From: Rhodococcus jostii RHA1
GTDB taxonomy: Bacteria; Actinomycetota; Actinomycetes; Mycobacteriales; Mycobacteriaceae
Direction: 5' to 3'
Assembly (NCBI RefSeq): GCF_000014565.1
Contig: NC_008268.1
Span: 4,402,001-4,466,000 of the forward strand
Length of the DNA stretch: 64,000 nucleotides
Shown here piece after piece: positions 1 to 7,057 of this stretch. Position 1 is the first letter of the stretch; each line of letters starts with the position of its first letter. Made by a program: the position numbers and the translations under genes. A model generated the notes under the pieces. The model ran no database searches, was not told the DNA's origin, and saw nothing but the letters and a program-made list of their open reading frames with translations.

Positions 1-453
1 CTGCTTCAACGTGTCCACCTGATCGAGCGCCGAGTCGCCGCCGGTGGCGGACACGAAGATGAGGTCCGGATCGGCGGCGGTGATCTTCTCGACGTTGGGT
101 TCGCCCTGGTACAGCGTCTCGACGCCGCGCTCGGCGGCGATGTCCGCCCACTGCGTGAACAGACCGTTCTCGTCGGTGACGTCGCTGGCTCTCTGCGCGC
201 CGGTACCGATCAGGGGGGCGTCGAGGGCGAGTAGTGAGCCGGTGAGGGTGACGCTGGTGGACACGATCCGCTCGGGCTTCTGTTCGATCGTGACGCTGCC
301 GGTCTCGTCGGTGACGGTGCGCGGCCAGTTCTGGTCGGACGCGGCGGTGGTGCCGGTGGTCGCGGCGTCGGAATCGGGATCGGACGAGCACGCGGCAGCG
401 CCGATCCCGACGGCGAGGACAGCGACGGCTGCCAGTGAGCGACGAAGTTTCAC
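1..453 (-). CDS. Iron-siderophore ABC transporter substrate-binding lipoprotein, 3' part cut by window edge
   Basis: The first 151 codons read from a GTG at 453 down to the window edge, so the C-terminal part is missing. The product starts with a Lys-Arg-Arg n-region, a hydrophobic stretch and a lipobox ending AAACSS, giving a secreted, lipid-anchored protein. After an Ala/Thr/Ser-rich linker comes the class III periplasmic binding protein fold (PRTVTDETGSVTIEQKPERIV, then GEPNVEKITAADPDLIF), typical of FepB/FecB-type siderophore receptors. It should deliver a ferric siderophore to an inner-membrane permease. It is divergent from the esterase gene at 527, and an IdeR/DmdR-type box lies between the two, so both are probably induced by iron starvation. 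The exact siderophore cannot be read from sequence. Confidence 0.85.
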   Translation of the reverse strand, partial: MKLRRSLAAVAVLAVGIGAAACSSDPDSDAATTGTTAASDQNWPRTVTDETGSVTIEQKPERIVSTSVTLTGSLLALDAPLIGTGAQRASDVTDENGLFTQWADIAAERGVETLYQGEPNVEKITAADPDLIFVSATGGDSALDQVDTLKQ

Positions 454-489
454 GGTAGGACTCTCTTTCGCACGGGTAAGGAAGCTGAT

Positions 490-508
490 TTAGGTTAGCG
501 TTACCTAC
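490..508. promoter_or_regulatory. IdeR/DmdR-type iron box between divergent siderophore genes
   Basis: TTAGGTTAGCGTTACCTAC matches 15 of 19 positions of the actinobacterial iron-box consensus TTAGGTTAGGCTAACCTAA. It lies 36 bp from the GTG at 453 and 18 bp before the ATG at 527, so one bound Fe-repressor dimer pair could silence both divergent genes. Assignment to IdeR/DmdR rests on the consensus. Confidence 0.8.
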
Positions 509-526
509 ATTCGAATGGGGAGTTGG

Positions 527-1750
527 ATGCTGCAACGAGTGCCGGGACCCGAGCGTCGCGTCGTGCGCGCACGGTCGATCGACGACCTGACGCGTGACGG
601 CGTCCCCGCGTTCTGGGACCGTCTCACCGCCGTGGGCAGTCCCCTCATCGAGCGGGATGGGGGCGACCCCGGCTGTGTGATCGCCACGTTCTGCTGGCGG
701 GATCCGGACGGCGACGAGCGCACGTCACGCACGCGGCACGTCTACCTCGACGCCAACGGAATCACCGACCGCTCCCGCCTGGAACAGGCCGGGCTGTCGC
801 GGCTACCCGGCACCGACCTGTGGTCGCTCTCGATCGAGGTCCCCGAGAAGTGGCGGGGCGCTTACCGTTTCATTCCCCGGACGGAACCACTGACAGTTCC
901 CGGCGACACCCCGGGCTGGCAGTGGTGGCGGAGCGTGCTCGCCGACGCGCAACCCGACCCGTTCAACCCACTGCCGACGCGGGTGGTGCAGACCGGCGAC
1001 AGCTCCGAGGCGGTGATGCCGGCAGCGCCCGCGCAGCTCTGGTGGACGGACCGGCCGGGCCGCGGCGCGCTTCACGAGACGACGTTCACGCTGTCGGGTA
1101 CGCGACGGTCGGTGTGGGTCTGCGAACCGCCCGGACTCGCTGCTCGGAATCGTCCGGTCGTGGTGTTGCTGGACGGCCGGACGTGGGCGGTCGACCTGCC
1201 GATCGCGGGCGCCGTCGACGCACTCGGACGTGCCGGGCACCGGGTTCCGCTCGTCGTGATGGTCGACAGTGTCGGACCCGAACTGCGATCCCAAGAGCTC
1301 GGCTGCAGTCCCGCGTTCGCCGCCGGTCTCGCCGGCGAACTGCTTCCCTGGCTGCGGCGGGAATGGGGTGCCACCGACGACCCCGCGTCGACGATCGTGG
1401 CCGGTTGCAGCCTGGGCGGACTGGCGGCGTGCCACCTCGCGCTGACGGCCCCGCACGTGTTCGGCTGCGCCGTCAGCCTGTCCGGATCGTTCTGGTGGCC
1501 CGGCTCGGGACCGGGAGTCCCTTTCCAGGACCGCGTCCGCGCCGCGGCCCCGTCGACCAGTCGGTTCAGTGTGGAGGTCGGGACCCTCGAATGGATGCTC
1601 GTCGAACCCAACCGCGAGGTGCGCGACCTGTTGGCCGGCGCCGGCCACGACGTGCGGTACCGCGAGTTCTGCGGGGGCCACGACGTCCTGCACTGGCGCG
1701 ACGGTCTGATCGCCGGCGTGGCCGCGATGCTGGAGCGTACCGACCGGTAA
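527..1750 (+). CDS. fes: Enterochelin esterase-type siderophore hydrolase (Fes)
   Basis: A 407-residue cytoplasmic esterase expected to cut the ester bonds of an imported ferric siderophore and release iron. The N-terminal third is the Fes-specific domain (FCWRDPDGDE, then WSLSIEVPEKWRGAYRFIP). The C-terminal half is an alpha/beta-hydrolase with VVVLLDGRTWAVDLP, the nucleophile in AGCSLGGLAA (Ser about 295) and the catalytic His in CGGHDVLHW near the end. I chose ATG 527 because GGGGAG at 517-522 is a usable ribosome site; an in-frame ATG at 515 would leave only 6 bp after the iron box. Divergent from a siderophore-binding lipoprotein, so import and release are probably co-regulated by iron. 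Confidence 0.9.
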   Translation: MLQRVPGPERRVVRARSIDDLTRDGVPAFWDRLTAVGSPLIERDGGDPGCVIATFCWRDPDGDERTSRTRHVYLDANGITDRSRLEQAGLSRLPGTDLWSLSIEVPEKWRGAYRFIPRTEPLTVPGDTPGWQWWRSVLADAQPDPFNPLPTRVVQTGDSSEAVMPAAPAQLWWTDRPGRGALHETTFTLSGTRRSVWVCEPPGLAARNRPVVVLLDGRTWAVDLPIAGAVDALGRAGHRVPLVVMVDSVGPELRSQELGCSPAFAAGLAGELLPWLRREWGATDDPASTIVAGCSLGGLAACHLALTAPHVFGCAVSLSGSFWWPGSGPGVPFQDRVRAAAPSTSRFSVEVGTLEWMLVEPNREVRDLLAGAGHDVRYREFCGGHDVLHWRDGLIAGVAAMLERTDR

Positions 1751-1758
1751 TGCAGTGA

Positions 1759-1779
1759 TGTGGATAACTCTGTGAATAA
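1759..1779 (-). other. Pair of DnaA-box-like 9-mers
   Basis: TGTGGATAA (1759-1767) and TGTGAATAA (1771-1779) are the reverse complements of TTATCCACA and TTATTCACA, the strict and relaxed DnaA-box consensus. They lie 12 bp apart in the same orientation in the gap between fes and the HhH-GPD gene. No AT-rich unwinding element is seen, so this is not an origin; it could be a DnaA titration or regulatory site, or chance. Confidence 0.4.
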
Positions 1780-1836
1780 ACCGCGGGTCGAGGTGAAGGG
1801 CGCACCCGCCCGATCGTGGGATGGCAGGATCGGACC

Positions 1837-2430
1837 ATGGCACGCACGCTGAATCTGGTAGGGGATCCGGACGCCGACGCACTCCTGGCGAGTGATCCGC
1901 TGGCGTTGCTCATCGGGATGTTGCTCGATCAGCAGGTGCCGATGGAGACGGCGTTCGCGGGTCCGAAGAAGCTGGACGACCGGCTCGGCGGCCTCGAGGT
2001 GCATCGCATCGCGGAGATGGATCCGGAGGAGTTCGCGGCCGTCTGCTCGCAGACCCCGGCGGTCCACCGGTTTCCCGGATCGATGGCCACCCGCATCCAG
2101 TCGCTGTGCGCGTTCCTCGTCGAGAACTACGACGGCAGCGTCGAGGCGTTGTGGACGAGCGGCGACCCCGACGGCAAAGAGGTCCTGAAGCGGCTGAAGG
2201 CGCTGCCGGGGTACGGCGATCAGAAAGCCCGCATCTTCCTGGCGCTGCTCGGCAAGCAGATCGGTGTGGAGCCGAAGGGCTGGCGGGAGGCCGCAGGGGA
2301 CTACGGCACCGAGGGCTCACGGCGTTCGATCGCGGACGTCGTGGACGACACGAGTCTCCACGAGGTCCGCGAGTTCAAGAAGGCCGCGAAGGCCGAGGCG
2401 AAGAAGGCTGCGGCGGCGAAGAAGAAGTAG
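1837..2430 (+). CDS. HhH-GPD-type base-excision DNA repair protein
   Basis: A 197-residue protein of the helix-hairpin-helix GPD class common in actinobacteria. The N-terminus (LLASDPLALLIGMLLDQQVP) is the helical start of the HhH-GPD fold, and LKALPGYGDQKARIFLALLG at about 120-140 is the hairpin contacting DNA. AAGDYG follows where the catalytic Asp of the superfamily is expected. There are no C-terminal cysteines for an Fe-S cluster, unlike MutY/Nth. The end is a Lys/Ala tail (KKAAKAEAKKAAAAKKK), probably a nonspecific DNA-binding tail. Start ATG 1837 is preferred over 1816, which adds seven atypical residues. The gene ends 2 bp from the convergent amt stop. Substrate lesion unknown. Confidence 0.8.
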   Translation: MARTLNLVGDPDADALLASDPLALLIGMLLDQQVPMETAFAGPKKLDDRLGGLEVHRIAEMDPEEFAAVCSQTPAVHRFPGSMATRIQSLCAFLVENYDGSVEALWTSGDPDGKEVLKRLKALPGYGDQKARIFLALLGKQIGVEPKGWREAAGDYGTEGSRRSIADVVDDTSLHEVREFKKAAKAEAKKAAAAKKK

Positions 2431-2432
2431 CC

Positions 2433-3779
2433 CTACTCGGAATCGGAGGGGTTCTGCTTCCGTTCGGCGTCCAGGTGCCGCCGGCGTTCGGCCTCGTGCA
2501 TCCACGGGAAGACACTGTTGCCCTGACCACCGCCGCCCGGACCGTGCCCGAGCACACCGTGTTCGTACGCCGATTCGGCGTGCAACGCGAGGTCGATGCC
2601 GGACGACTCGTCCTCCGCGCTCACCCGGAACCCGAAGATCCGGTCGATCAGTTTGCCCAGCGCGTACGTCACGCCGAACGCGTACAAGGCGACGACCACC
2701 ACGGCGAGCACCTGCTTACCGAGTTGCGCGAACCCGCCCCCGTAGAAGAGGCCTTCCGGTCCGCTGGTCATGACCTCGGTGGCCAGCAGTCCGATCAGGA
2801 GGGTGCCGACGATGCCGCCCATCAGGTGGACTCCCACGACATCGAGCGAGTCGTCGTACCCGACACGGAACTTCCAGCCGACGGCGAACGAGCAGACCAC
2901 ACCGGCGACGGCGCCGACGACGAGTGCCCCGACCATGCTCACGGTGCCGCAGGACGGGGTGATCGCGACCAGGCCGGCGACGACGCCGGACGCCGCACCG
3001 AACGTGGTGGGGTGACCGTCCCGCTTCTGTTCGACGAGCAGCCAGCCGAGCAGACCGGTGCACCCGGCGACGAGGGTGTTCAGGAAGATCGCGGCGGCGG
3101 TGCCGTCGGCGGCGAGCGCGGAGCCGGCGTTGAAACCGAACCAGCCGAACCACAGCAGGCCGACGCCCAGCAACACCAGCGGAAGGTTGTGGGGACGCAT
3201 CGACTCGGACCGGAAACCGAGACGCGGGCCCAGGACCAGCGCCAACGCCAGGCCCGACGCTCCGGACACGATCTCGACGACCAGTCCGCCCGCGTAGTCG
3301 AGGGCACCGAACTGCGCGATCCAGCCCTGCGGGTTCCACACCCAGTGCGCGACGGGTGCGTAGACGACGAGGGCCCAGACGGGCACGAAGATCATCCAGG
3401 CCGAGAACTTGGCCCGATCGGCGATCGCACCGCTGATCAGTGCGGCGGTGATGATCGCGAACGTCAGCTGGAACGTGGCGAACAGGATCTCGGGCACCTG
3501 CCCGTGGACGGTGGTGGGGTCGATGCCCACCATCCCCAGGTGCTCCAGCCCGCCGATCAGTCCGCCGCCGATGTCGTCACCGAAGATGAGGGAGTACCCG
3601 GCCACCAGCCACGCGACCGTGACCAGCGCGATCGACACGAAGCTCATCATGATCATGTTCAGTACGCCGGTGGAACGGACCATTCCGCCGTAGAACAGGG
3701 CGAGCCCCGGCGTCATCAGAAGGACCAGCGCGGTACTGATCAGAAGCCAGGCGGTTGCTCCGGCGTCGATTGCAGGCAC
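2433..3779 (-). CDS. amt: Ammonium transporter, Amt family, with Glu at the first twin-His position
   Basis: A 448-residue integral membrane protein with the Amt fold (about 11 membrane helices): LMTPGLALFYGGMVR at 21-35, GWFGFNAGSALAADG at 212-226, and DDSLDVVGVHLMGGIVGT at 309-326. It conducts ammonium or ammonia. By residue count the pore twin-His pair of E. coli AmtB (His168/His318) corresponds to Glu169 (in AGGLVVEIVSG) and His318, so the first histidine is Glu as in fungal Mep1/Mep3-type transporters. The C-terminus has a long Gly/His/Arg-rich cytoplasmic tail. No glnK follows; the gene is alone and convergent with the HhH-GPD gene. A GlnR-like box 61 bp upstream suggests induction under nitrogen limitation. 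Confidence 0.93.
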   Translation of the reverse strand: MPAIDAGATAWLLISTALVLLMTPGLALFYGGMVRSTGVLNMIMMSFVSIALVTVAWLVAGYSLIFGDDIGGGLIGGLEHLGMVGIDPTTVHGQVPEILFATFQLTFAIITAALISGAIADRAKFSAWMIFVPVWALVVYAPVAHWVWNPQGWIAQFGALDYAGGLVVEIVSGASGLALALVLGPRLGFRSESMRPHNLPLVLLGVGLLWFGWFGFNAGSALAADGTAAAIFLNTLVAGCTGLLGWLLVEQKRDGHPTTFGAASGVVAGLVAITPSCGTVSMVGALVVGAVAGVVCSFAVGWKFRVGYDDSLDVVGVHLMGGIVGTLLIGLLATEVMTSGPEGLFYGGGFAQLGKQVLAVVVVALYAFGVTYALGKLIDRIFGFRVSAEDESSGIDLALHAESAYEHGVLGHGPGGGGQGNSVFPWMHEAERRRHLDAERKQNPSDSE

Positions 3780-3839
3780 GACATTCTCCTCACACCCCGG
3801 GACGAAACCCGGCGCGGAAAGTCACGATGACCGCGAGCG

Positions 3840-3877
3840 GTTTCGACTGTGCTGCCGCTGCGTTGCGAACGTGTTAC
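3840..3877 (-). promoter_or_regulatory. GlnR-type nitrogen-control box upstream of amt
   Basis: Read on the minus strand the site is GTAAC-N6-GCAAC-N6-GCAGC-N6-GAAAC, with exactly the 11-bp periodicity of the actinobacterial GlnR consensus (gTnAC-N6-GaAAC, twice). Three of the four half-boxes fit well; the third (GCAGC) is weak. It is 61 bp upstream of the amt start. The part 3863-3881 is also a palindrome with arms TTGCG/CGCAA, so another regulator is possible. Confidence 0.55.
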
Positions 3878-3989
3878 GCAATGCGGTCAGGTTCGGACTT
3901 GCGCCTGTGAGTAGCGCCCCGAGCGAGTGCCGAGCGGGCGCTTCGACCACCCGGCCCGGACTGTCGGGGACCGCCGGTAGTCTTTCCGC

Positions 3990-6251
3990 GTGGCCCTGTA
4001 CCGGAAGTACCGACCCGCATCCTTCTCTGAGGTGGTGGGGCAGGAGCACGTCACCGAACCACTGAGCACCGCTCTAGACGCCGGACGGATCAACCACGCG
4101 TATCTGTTCTCCGGTCCCCGCGGCTGTGGCAAGACGTCGTCTGCCCGCATCCTGGCCCGATCCCTGAACTGCGTCGAGGGTCCCACCTCGACGCCGTGCG
4201 GCCAGTGCCCCTCGTGCGTGGCGCTCGGCCCCGGCGGTTCGGGCAACCTCGACGTCACCGAACTCGACGCGGCCAGCCACGGTGGTGTCGACGACACCCG
4301 TGAGCTGCGCGACCGCGCGTTCTACGCGCCCGCCGAGTCCCGGTACCGGGTGTTCATCGTGGACGAGGCCCACATGGTCACCACGGCCGGTTTCAACGCG
4401 CTCCTCAAGATCGTCGAGGAGCCGCCGGAGCACCTCATCTTCATCTTCGCCACCACCGAACCCGAGAAGGTGCTGCCGACCATCCGTTCGCGCACCCATC
4501 ACTACCCGTTCCGGTTGCTCGCACCGGCGACGATGCGCGGGTTGCTGGAGAAGATCTGCCAGCAGGAGAGTGTGCCGGTCGCGGACCCGGTGTATCCGCT
4601 GGTCATCCGTGCGGGTGGCGGTTCGCCGCGTGACTCGCTGAGCATCCTCGATCAGCTGCTCGCCGGCGCGGGCGACGAGGGTGTCACCTATCCGCGCGCT
4701 CTCGCGCTGCTCGGCGTCACCGACGTCGCGCTGATCGACGACGCCGTGGATGCGCTCGCCACCGGCGACGGTGCAGCGCTGTTCGGAACGGTCGACCGCG
4801 TGATGGACGCCGGACACGATCCGCGCCGGTTCGCCGTCGACCTGCTCGAGCGTCTGCGCGACCTCATCCTGATGCAGGCGGTGCCCGACGCCGCCGAACG
4901 TGGCCTGGTCGACGCGCCCGGCGACGTGCTCGAGCACATGCGCGCCCAGGTCCAGCGGATCGGTCCCGCCACGCTCACCCGCTACGCCGAGGTGATGCAC
5001 GCAGGTCTCGGTGAGATGCGCGGCGCCACCGCCCCCCGCCTCCTGCTCGAAGTGATGTGCGCCCGGATGCTGCTGCCCGCGGCGTCCGATGCGGAGTCCG
5101 CCGTGCTGCAACGACTCGAACGGGTCGAACGCGGACTTCCGCCCGCCGGGTCGGCGCCGGCCGTCGACGCCGCAGAGCGGCCCGCGGCGGCTCCTGCGCG
5201 TGCGCCGCAACAACCCGCCGAGCCGGAGCCGGAACCGAAGTTCCAGCGACCGTCGATGCGCCAGGCCGCGGCGGCCACCGTGCCCCCGCCGCCCGAGCCG
5301 GAACCCGAACCGATGCCGCGGCCGGTTCCGGAGCCCGCGCCGACGCCCGTTCCCGAACCGGAGCCGCAGCCCGAACCGACGCCGGTTCCCGAACCGACGC
5401 CCGCGCCCGACCCCGAGCCCGCGCCGACTCCCGCACCGGCGCCCGCTCCTGTGCCGGAACCCGAGCAGACCCCTGTGCCGGAACCGACTCCTGTGCCCGA
5501 GCCGACCCCTGCACCGGAGCCGACTCCCGAACCCGAGCCGGAGCCGCCGATCGCCCCCGAGGTGGAGGCGGAGCCCGCCGCATCCGCCGGCCCGGATGCT
5601 GCCGCGCTGCGGGAAGCCTGGAATTCGCTGCGCGAAAAGGTGAGTCAGCGGAACAAGATCCTGCCTGCCATGTTGTCGGCCGCGACGGTGCACGACGTTC
5701 AGGGCTACCGCCTGATCCTGGCGCACCCCGTTCCCAACCTGGGCGCTCGCATCGCGTCCCCGCACAACGCCCAGGTGATCACCGAGGTGCTCGCCGAGAT
5801 GTTCGGCGGCACCTGGGAAGTGGAGTACCAGGCCGGCGCTCCGACGGCGCCGCCGCCGCCGGTCGCGAAGGCCGCCGCAGCGCCGACGAAACCGGCAGGC
5901 GCACCGCGGTTCTCCCGGCCCAGCCAGGAGCGGACCGCACAGCGCCCGCCGCAGCAGCAGTCCGACACGCAGCGCTCCGATTCGGCGGGTCCGGCTGCGG
6001 GACAGGCACGTCCGTCGTCCGAACCGGACGACGACATCCCGCCGCCGGAGGCACCCGACTATCCGGATGATCCCGGGCCGATCGACTACGAGGCTTCGGC
6101 GACCACGCCACCCGTCTCCACACCCGAGGACGAGGAAGAGATGTTCGCGGAGGCGGCGGAACCCGTCGATCCCACGACGCGCCGCGACCCGGAAGACGTG
6201 GCGTTCGAACTGCTCAAGGACATGCTCGGGGCCAAGAAGCTCGAGGGCTGA
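3990..6251 (+). CDS. dnaX: DNA polymerase III subunits gamma and tau
   Basis: A 753-residue clamp-loader ATPase. From GTG 3990 the protein begins MALYRKYRP, the standard DnaX start. The Walker A motif is GPRGCGKT at 42-49, a zinc-binding module CVEGPTSTPCGQCPSC follows at about 61-76, then Walker B VFIVDEAH and the sensor loop FATTEPEKV. Residues about 405-525 are a Pro-Glu-Pro rich linker of PEPEP/PTPVPEP units, followed by a C-terminal tau-type domain (LREAWNSLREKVSQRNKILPAML) and an acidic tail. No A-rich slippery heptamer is visible, so gamma, if made, would need proteolysis or another route. Orthologous to the M. tuberculosis dnaZX locus that also sits beside the lipid methyltransferase and recR genes. 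Confidence 0.95.
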   Translation: MALYRKYRPASFSEVVGQEHVTEPLSTALDAGRINHAYLFSGPRGCGKTSSARILARSLNCVEGPTSTPCGQCPSCVALGPGGSGNLDVTELDAASHGGVDDTRELRDRAFYAPAESRYRVFIVDEAHMVTTAGFNALLKIVEEPPEHLIFIFATTEPEKVLPTIRSRTHHYPFRLLAPATMRGLLEKICQQESVPVADPVYPLVIRAGGGSPRDSLSILDQLLAGAGDEGVTYPRALALLGVTDVALIDDAVDALATGDGAALFGTVDRVMDAGHDPRRFAVDLLERLRDLILMQAVPDAAERGLVDAPGDVLEHMRAQVQRIGPATLTRYAEVMHAGLGEMRGATAPRLLLEVMCARMLLPAASDAESAVLQRLERVERGLPPAGSAPAVDAAERPAAAPARAPQQPAEPEPEPKFQRPSMRQAAAATVPPPPEPEPEPMPRPVPEPAPTPVPEPEPQPEPTPVPEPTPAPDPEPAPTPAPAPAPVPEPEQTPVPEPTPVPEPTPAPEPTPEPEPEPPIAPEVEAEPAASAGPDAAALREAWNSLREKVSQRNKILPAMLSAATVHDVQGYRLILAHPVPNLGARIASPHNAQVITEVLAEMFGGTWEVEYQAGAPTAPPPPVAKAAAAPTKPAGAPRFSRPSQERTAQRPPQQQSDTQRSDSAGPAAGQARPSSEPDDDIPPPEAPDYPDDPGPIDYEASATTPPVSTPEDEEEMFAEAAEPVDPTTRRDPEDVAFELLKDMLGAKKLEG

Positions 6252-6268
6252 CCCGACGGGGCCGTCAA

Positions 6269-6297
6269 GGCGGTCCCGCCACATCGGGACAACCGCC
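6269..6297 (+). terminator. Possible terminator hairpin after dnaX
   Basis: GGCGGTCCCG at 6269-6278 can pair with CGGGACaaCCGCC at 6285-6297 across a short loop, leaving a two-base bulge. There is no T-run after it. It lies 18 bp after the dnaX stop. Confidence 0.35.
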
Positions 6298-6335
6298 CCT
6301 GGTGCCCGGGACGCCGGGTGGCCGATTCTCGTCCC

Positions 6336-7037
6336 ATGAGCACAGTGAACGTTCCAGACGGCGTGCAGAACGAGGTCCCTGCGACCGCACGACCGCGAAG
6401 TGGCAGCCGATGGTGGGCCTACGTCGGGGTCCTCGCCGGCGTGGCCGGAATCGTGGGCATCCAGGCGAGCATGTCGATCGACGCCGTCTACGCGGAGGCG
6501 TCGGCCGGCGACGCGGTCGCCATCATGAACGGCCTCGCCGAACAGCGCACCGGGATCCTCGTCATGCACGTGTCGATCATGACCACGGCGCTGCTGATCC
6601 TCGTCTTCGCCGCCGGGCTGTCCCAGCGGCTGCGGGCAGCGTTGCCCGCCGAGAGCATCCTGCCGTCGGTCGCGGCGTTCGGTCTGGTCCTGACGTCGGC
6701 GGCGTGCCTGCTGGGAACCGGCCTGACCACCGAGCTGGTGTTCGGTCTCGGTGACACGGACCAGTTGGTGCCGGAGTTCGCGGTGGTCGGTGGCCACTGG
6801 ATGGGCACCATCCCGTGGCTGTGGGCGGGCGCCGGGGTCAGTGCGCTGGCGGTGGCCGTCGCGCTGCTGCGCAGACAGGCGGGCCCGCGGTGGATCGGCT
6901 GGGTCAGCCTGGTCCTGGGCCTGGTGACGGCCGTCATCGGCGTCTCGCCGCTGCAGTACCTCGCCGGGTTCACCGGACCGCTGTGGGTGCTGGTGAGCGC
7001 GATCGGATTCGCTTTCGCCGACACCGTGCGCGAGTAG
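6336..7037 (+). CDS. Four- to six-helix membrane protein of unknown function
   Basis: A 233-residue integral membrane protein beginning MSTVNVPDGVQNEVP. Hydrophobic segments appear around WWAYVGVLAGVAGIVGI, ILVMHVSIMTTALLILVFAA, ILPSVAAFGLVLTSAACLLG, IPWLWAGAGVSALAVAVALL, IGWVSLVLGLVTAVIGVSPL and the C-terminal GPLWVLVSAIGFAF. There is no catalytic motif that I recognise. ATG 6336 is preferred over a GTG at 6318. It precedes the two-component system by 20 bp on the same strand, so it may be co-transcribed and could be a partner of the sensor, but that is inference. Confidence 0.7.
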   Translation: MSTVNVPDGVQNEVPATARPRSGSRWWAYVGVLAGVAGIVGIQASMSIDAVYAEASAGDAVAIMNGLAEQRTGILVMHVSIMTTALLILVFAAGLSQRLRAALPAESILPSVAAFGLVLTSAACLLGTGLTTELVFGLGDTDQLVPEFAVVGGHWMGTIPWLWAGAGVSALAVAVALLRRQAGPRWIGWVSLVLGLVTAVIGVSPLQYLAGFTGPLWVLVSAIGFAFADTVRE

Positions 7038-7057
7038 AGGCGATACTCGTTCGCATC

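Noticed and set aside
3860..3910. Signal-recognition-particle RNA (ffs) upstream of dnaX, suggested by GGTCAGGTTCGGAC
   Set aside because: The conserved core after GGTCAGG (GGAAGGAAGCAGC-like) is absent and flanking arms do not pair as an SRP hairpin.
5222..5575. Repetitive CCCGAACCGGAGCC-like DNA in dnaX as a CRISPR or satellite array
   Set aside because: It encodes an in-frame Pro-Glu linker of tau, with irregular short units and no spacers.
3990..6251. Programmed frameshift in dnaX to make gamma
   Set aside because: No A-rich slippery heptamer or following stem-loop seen near the end of the ATPase region.
4074..6797. A 907-codon minus-strand frame across dnaX and the next gene
   Set aside because: Low-complexity Arg/His/Gly translation opposite a well-supported dnaX, spanning two genes.
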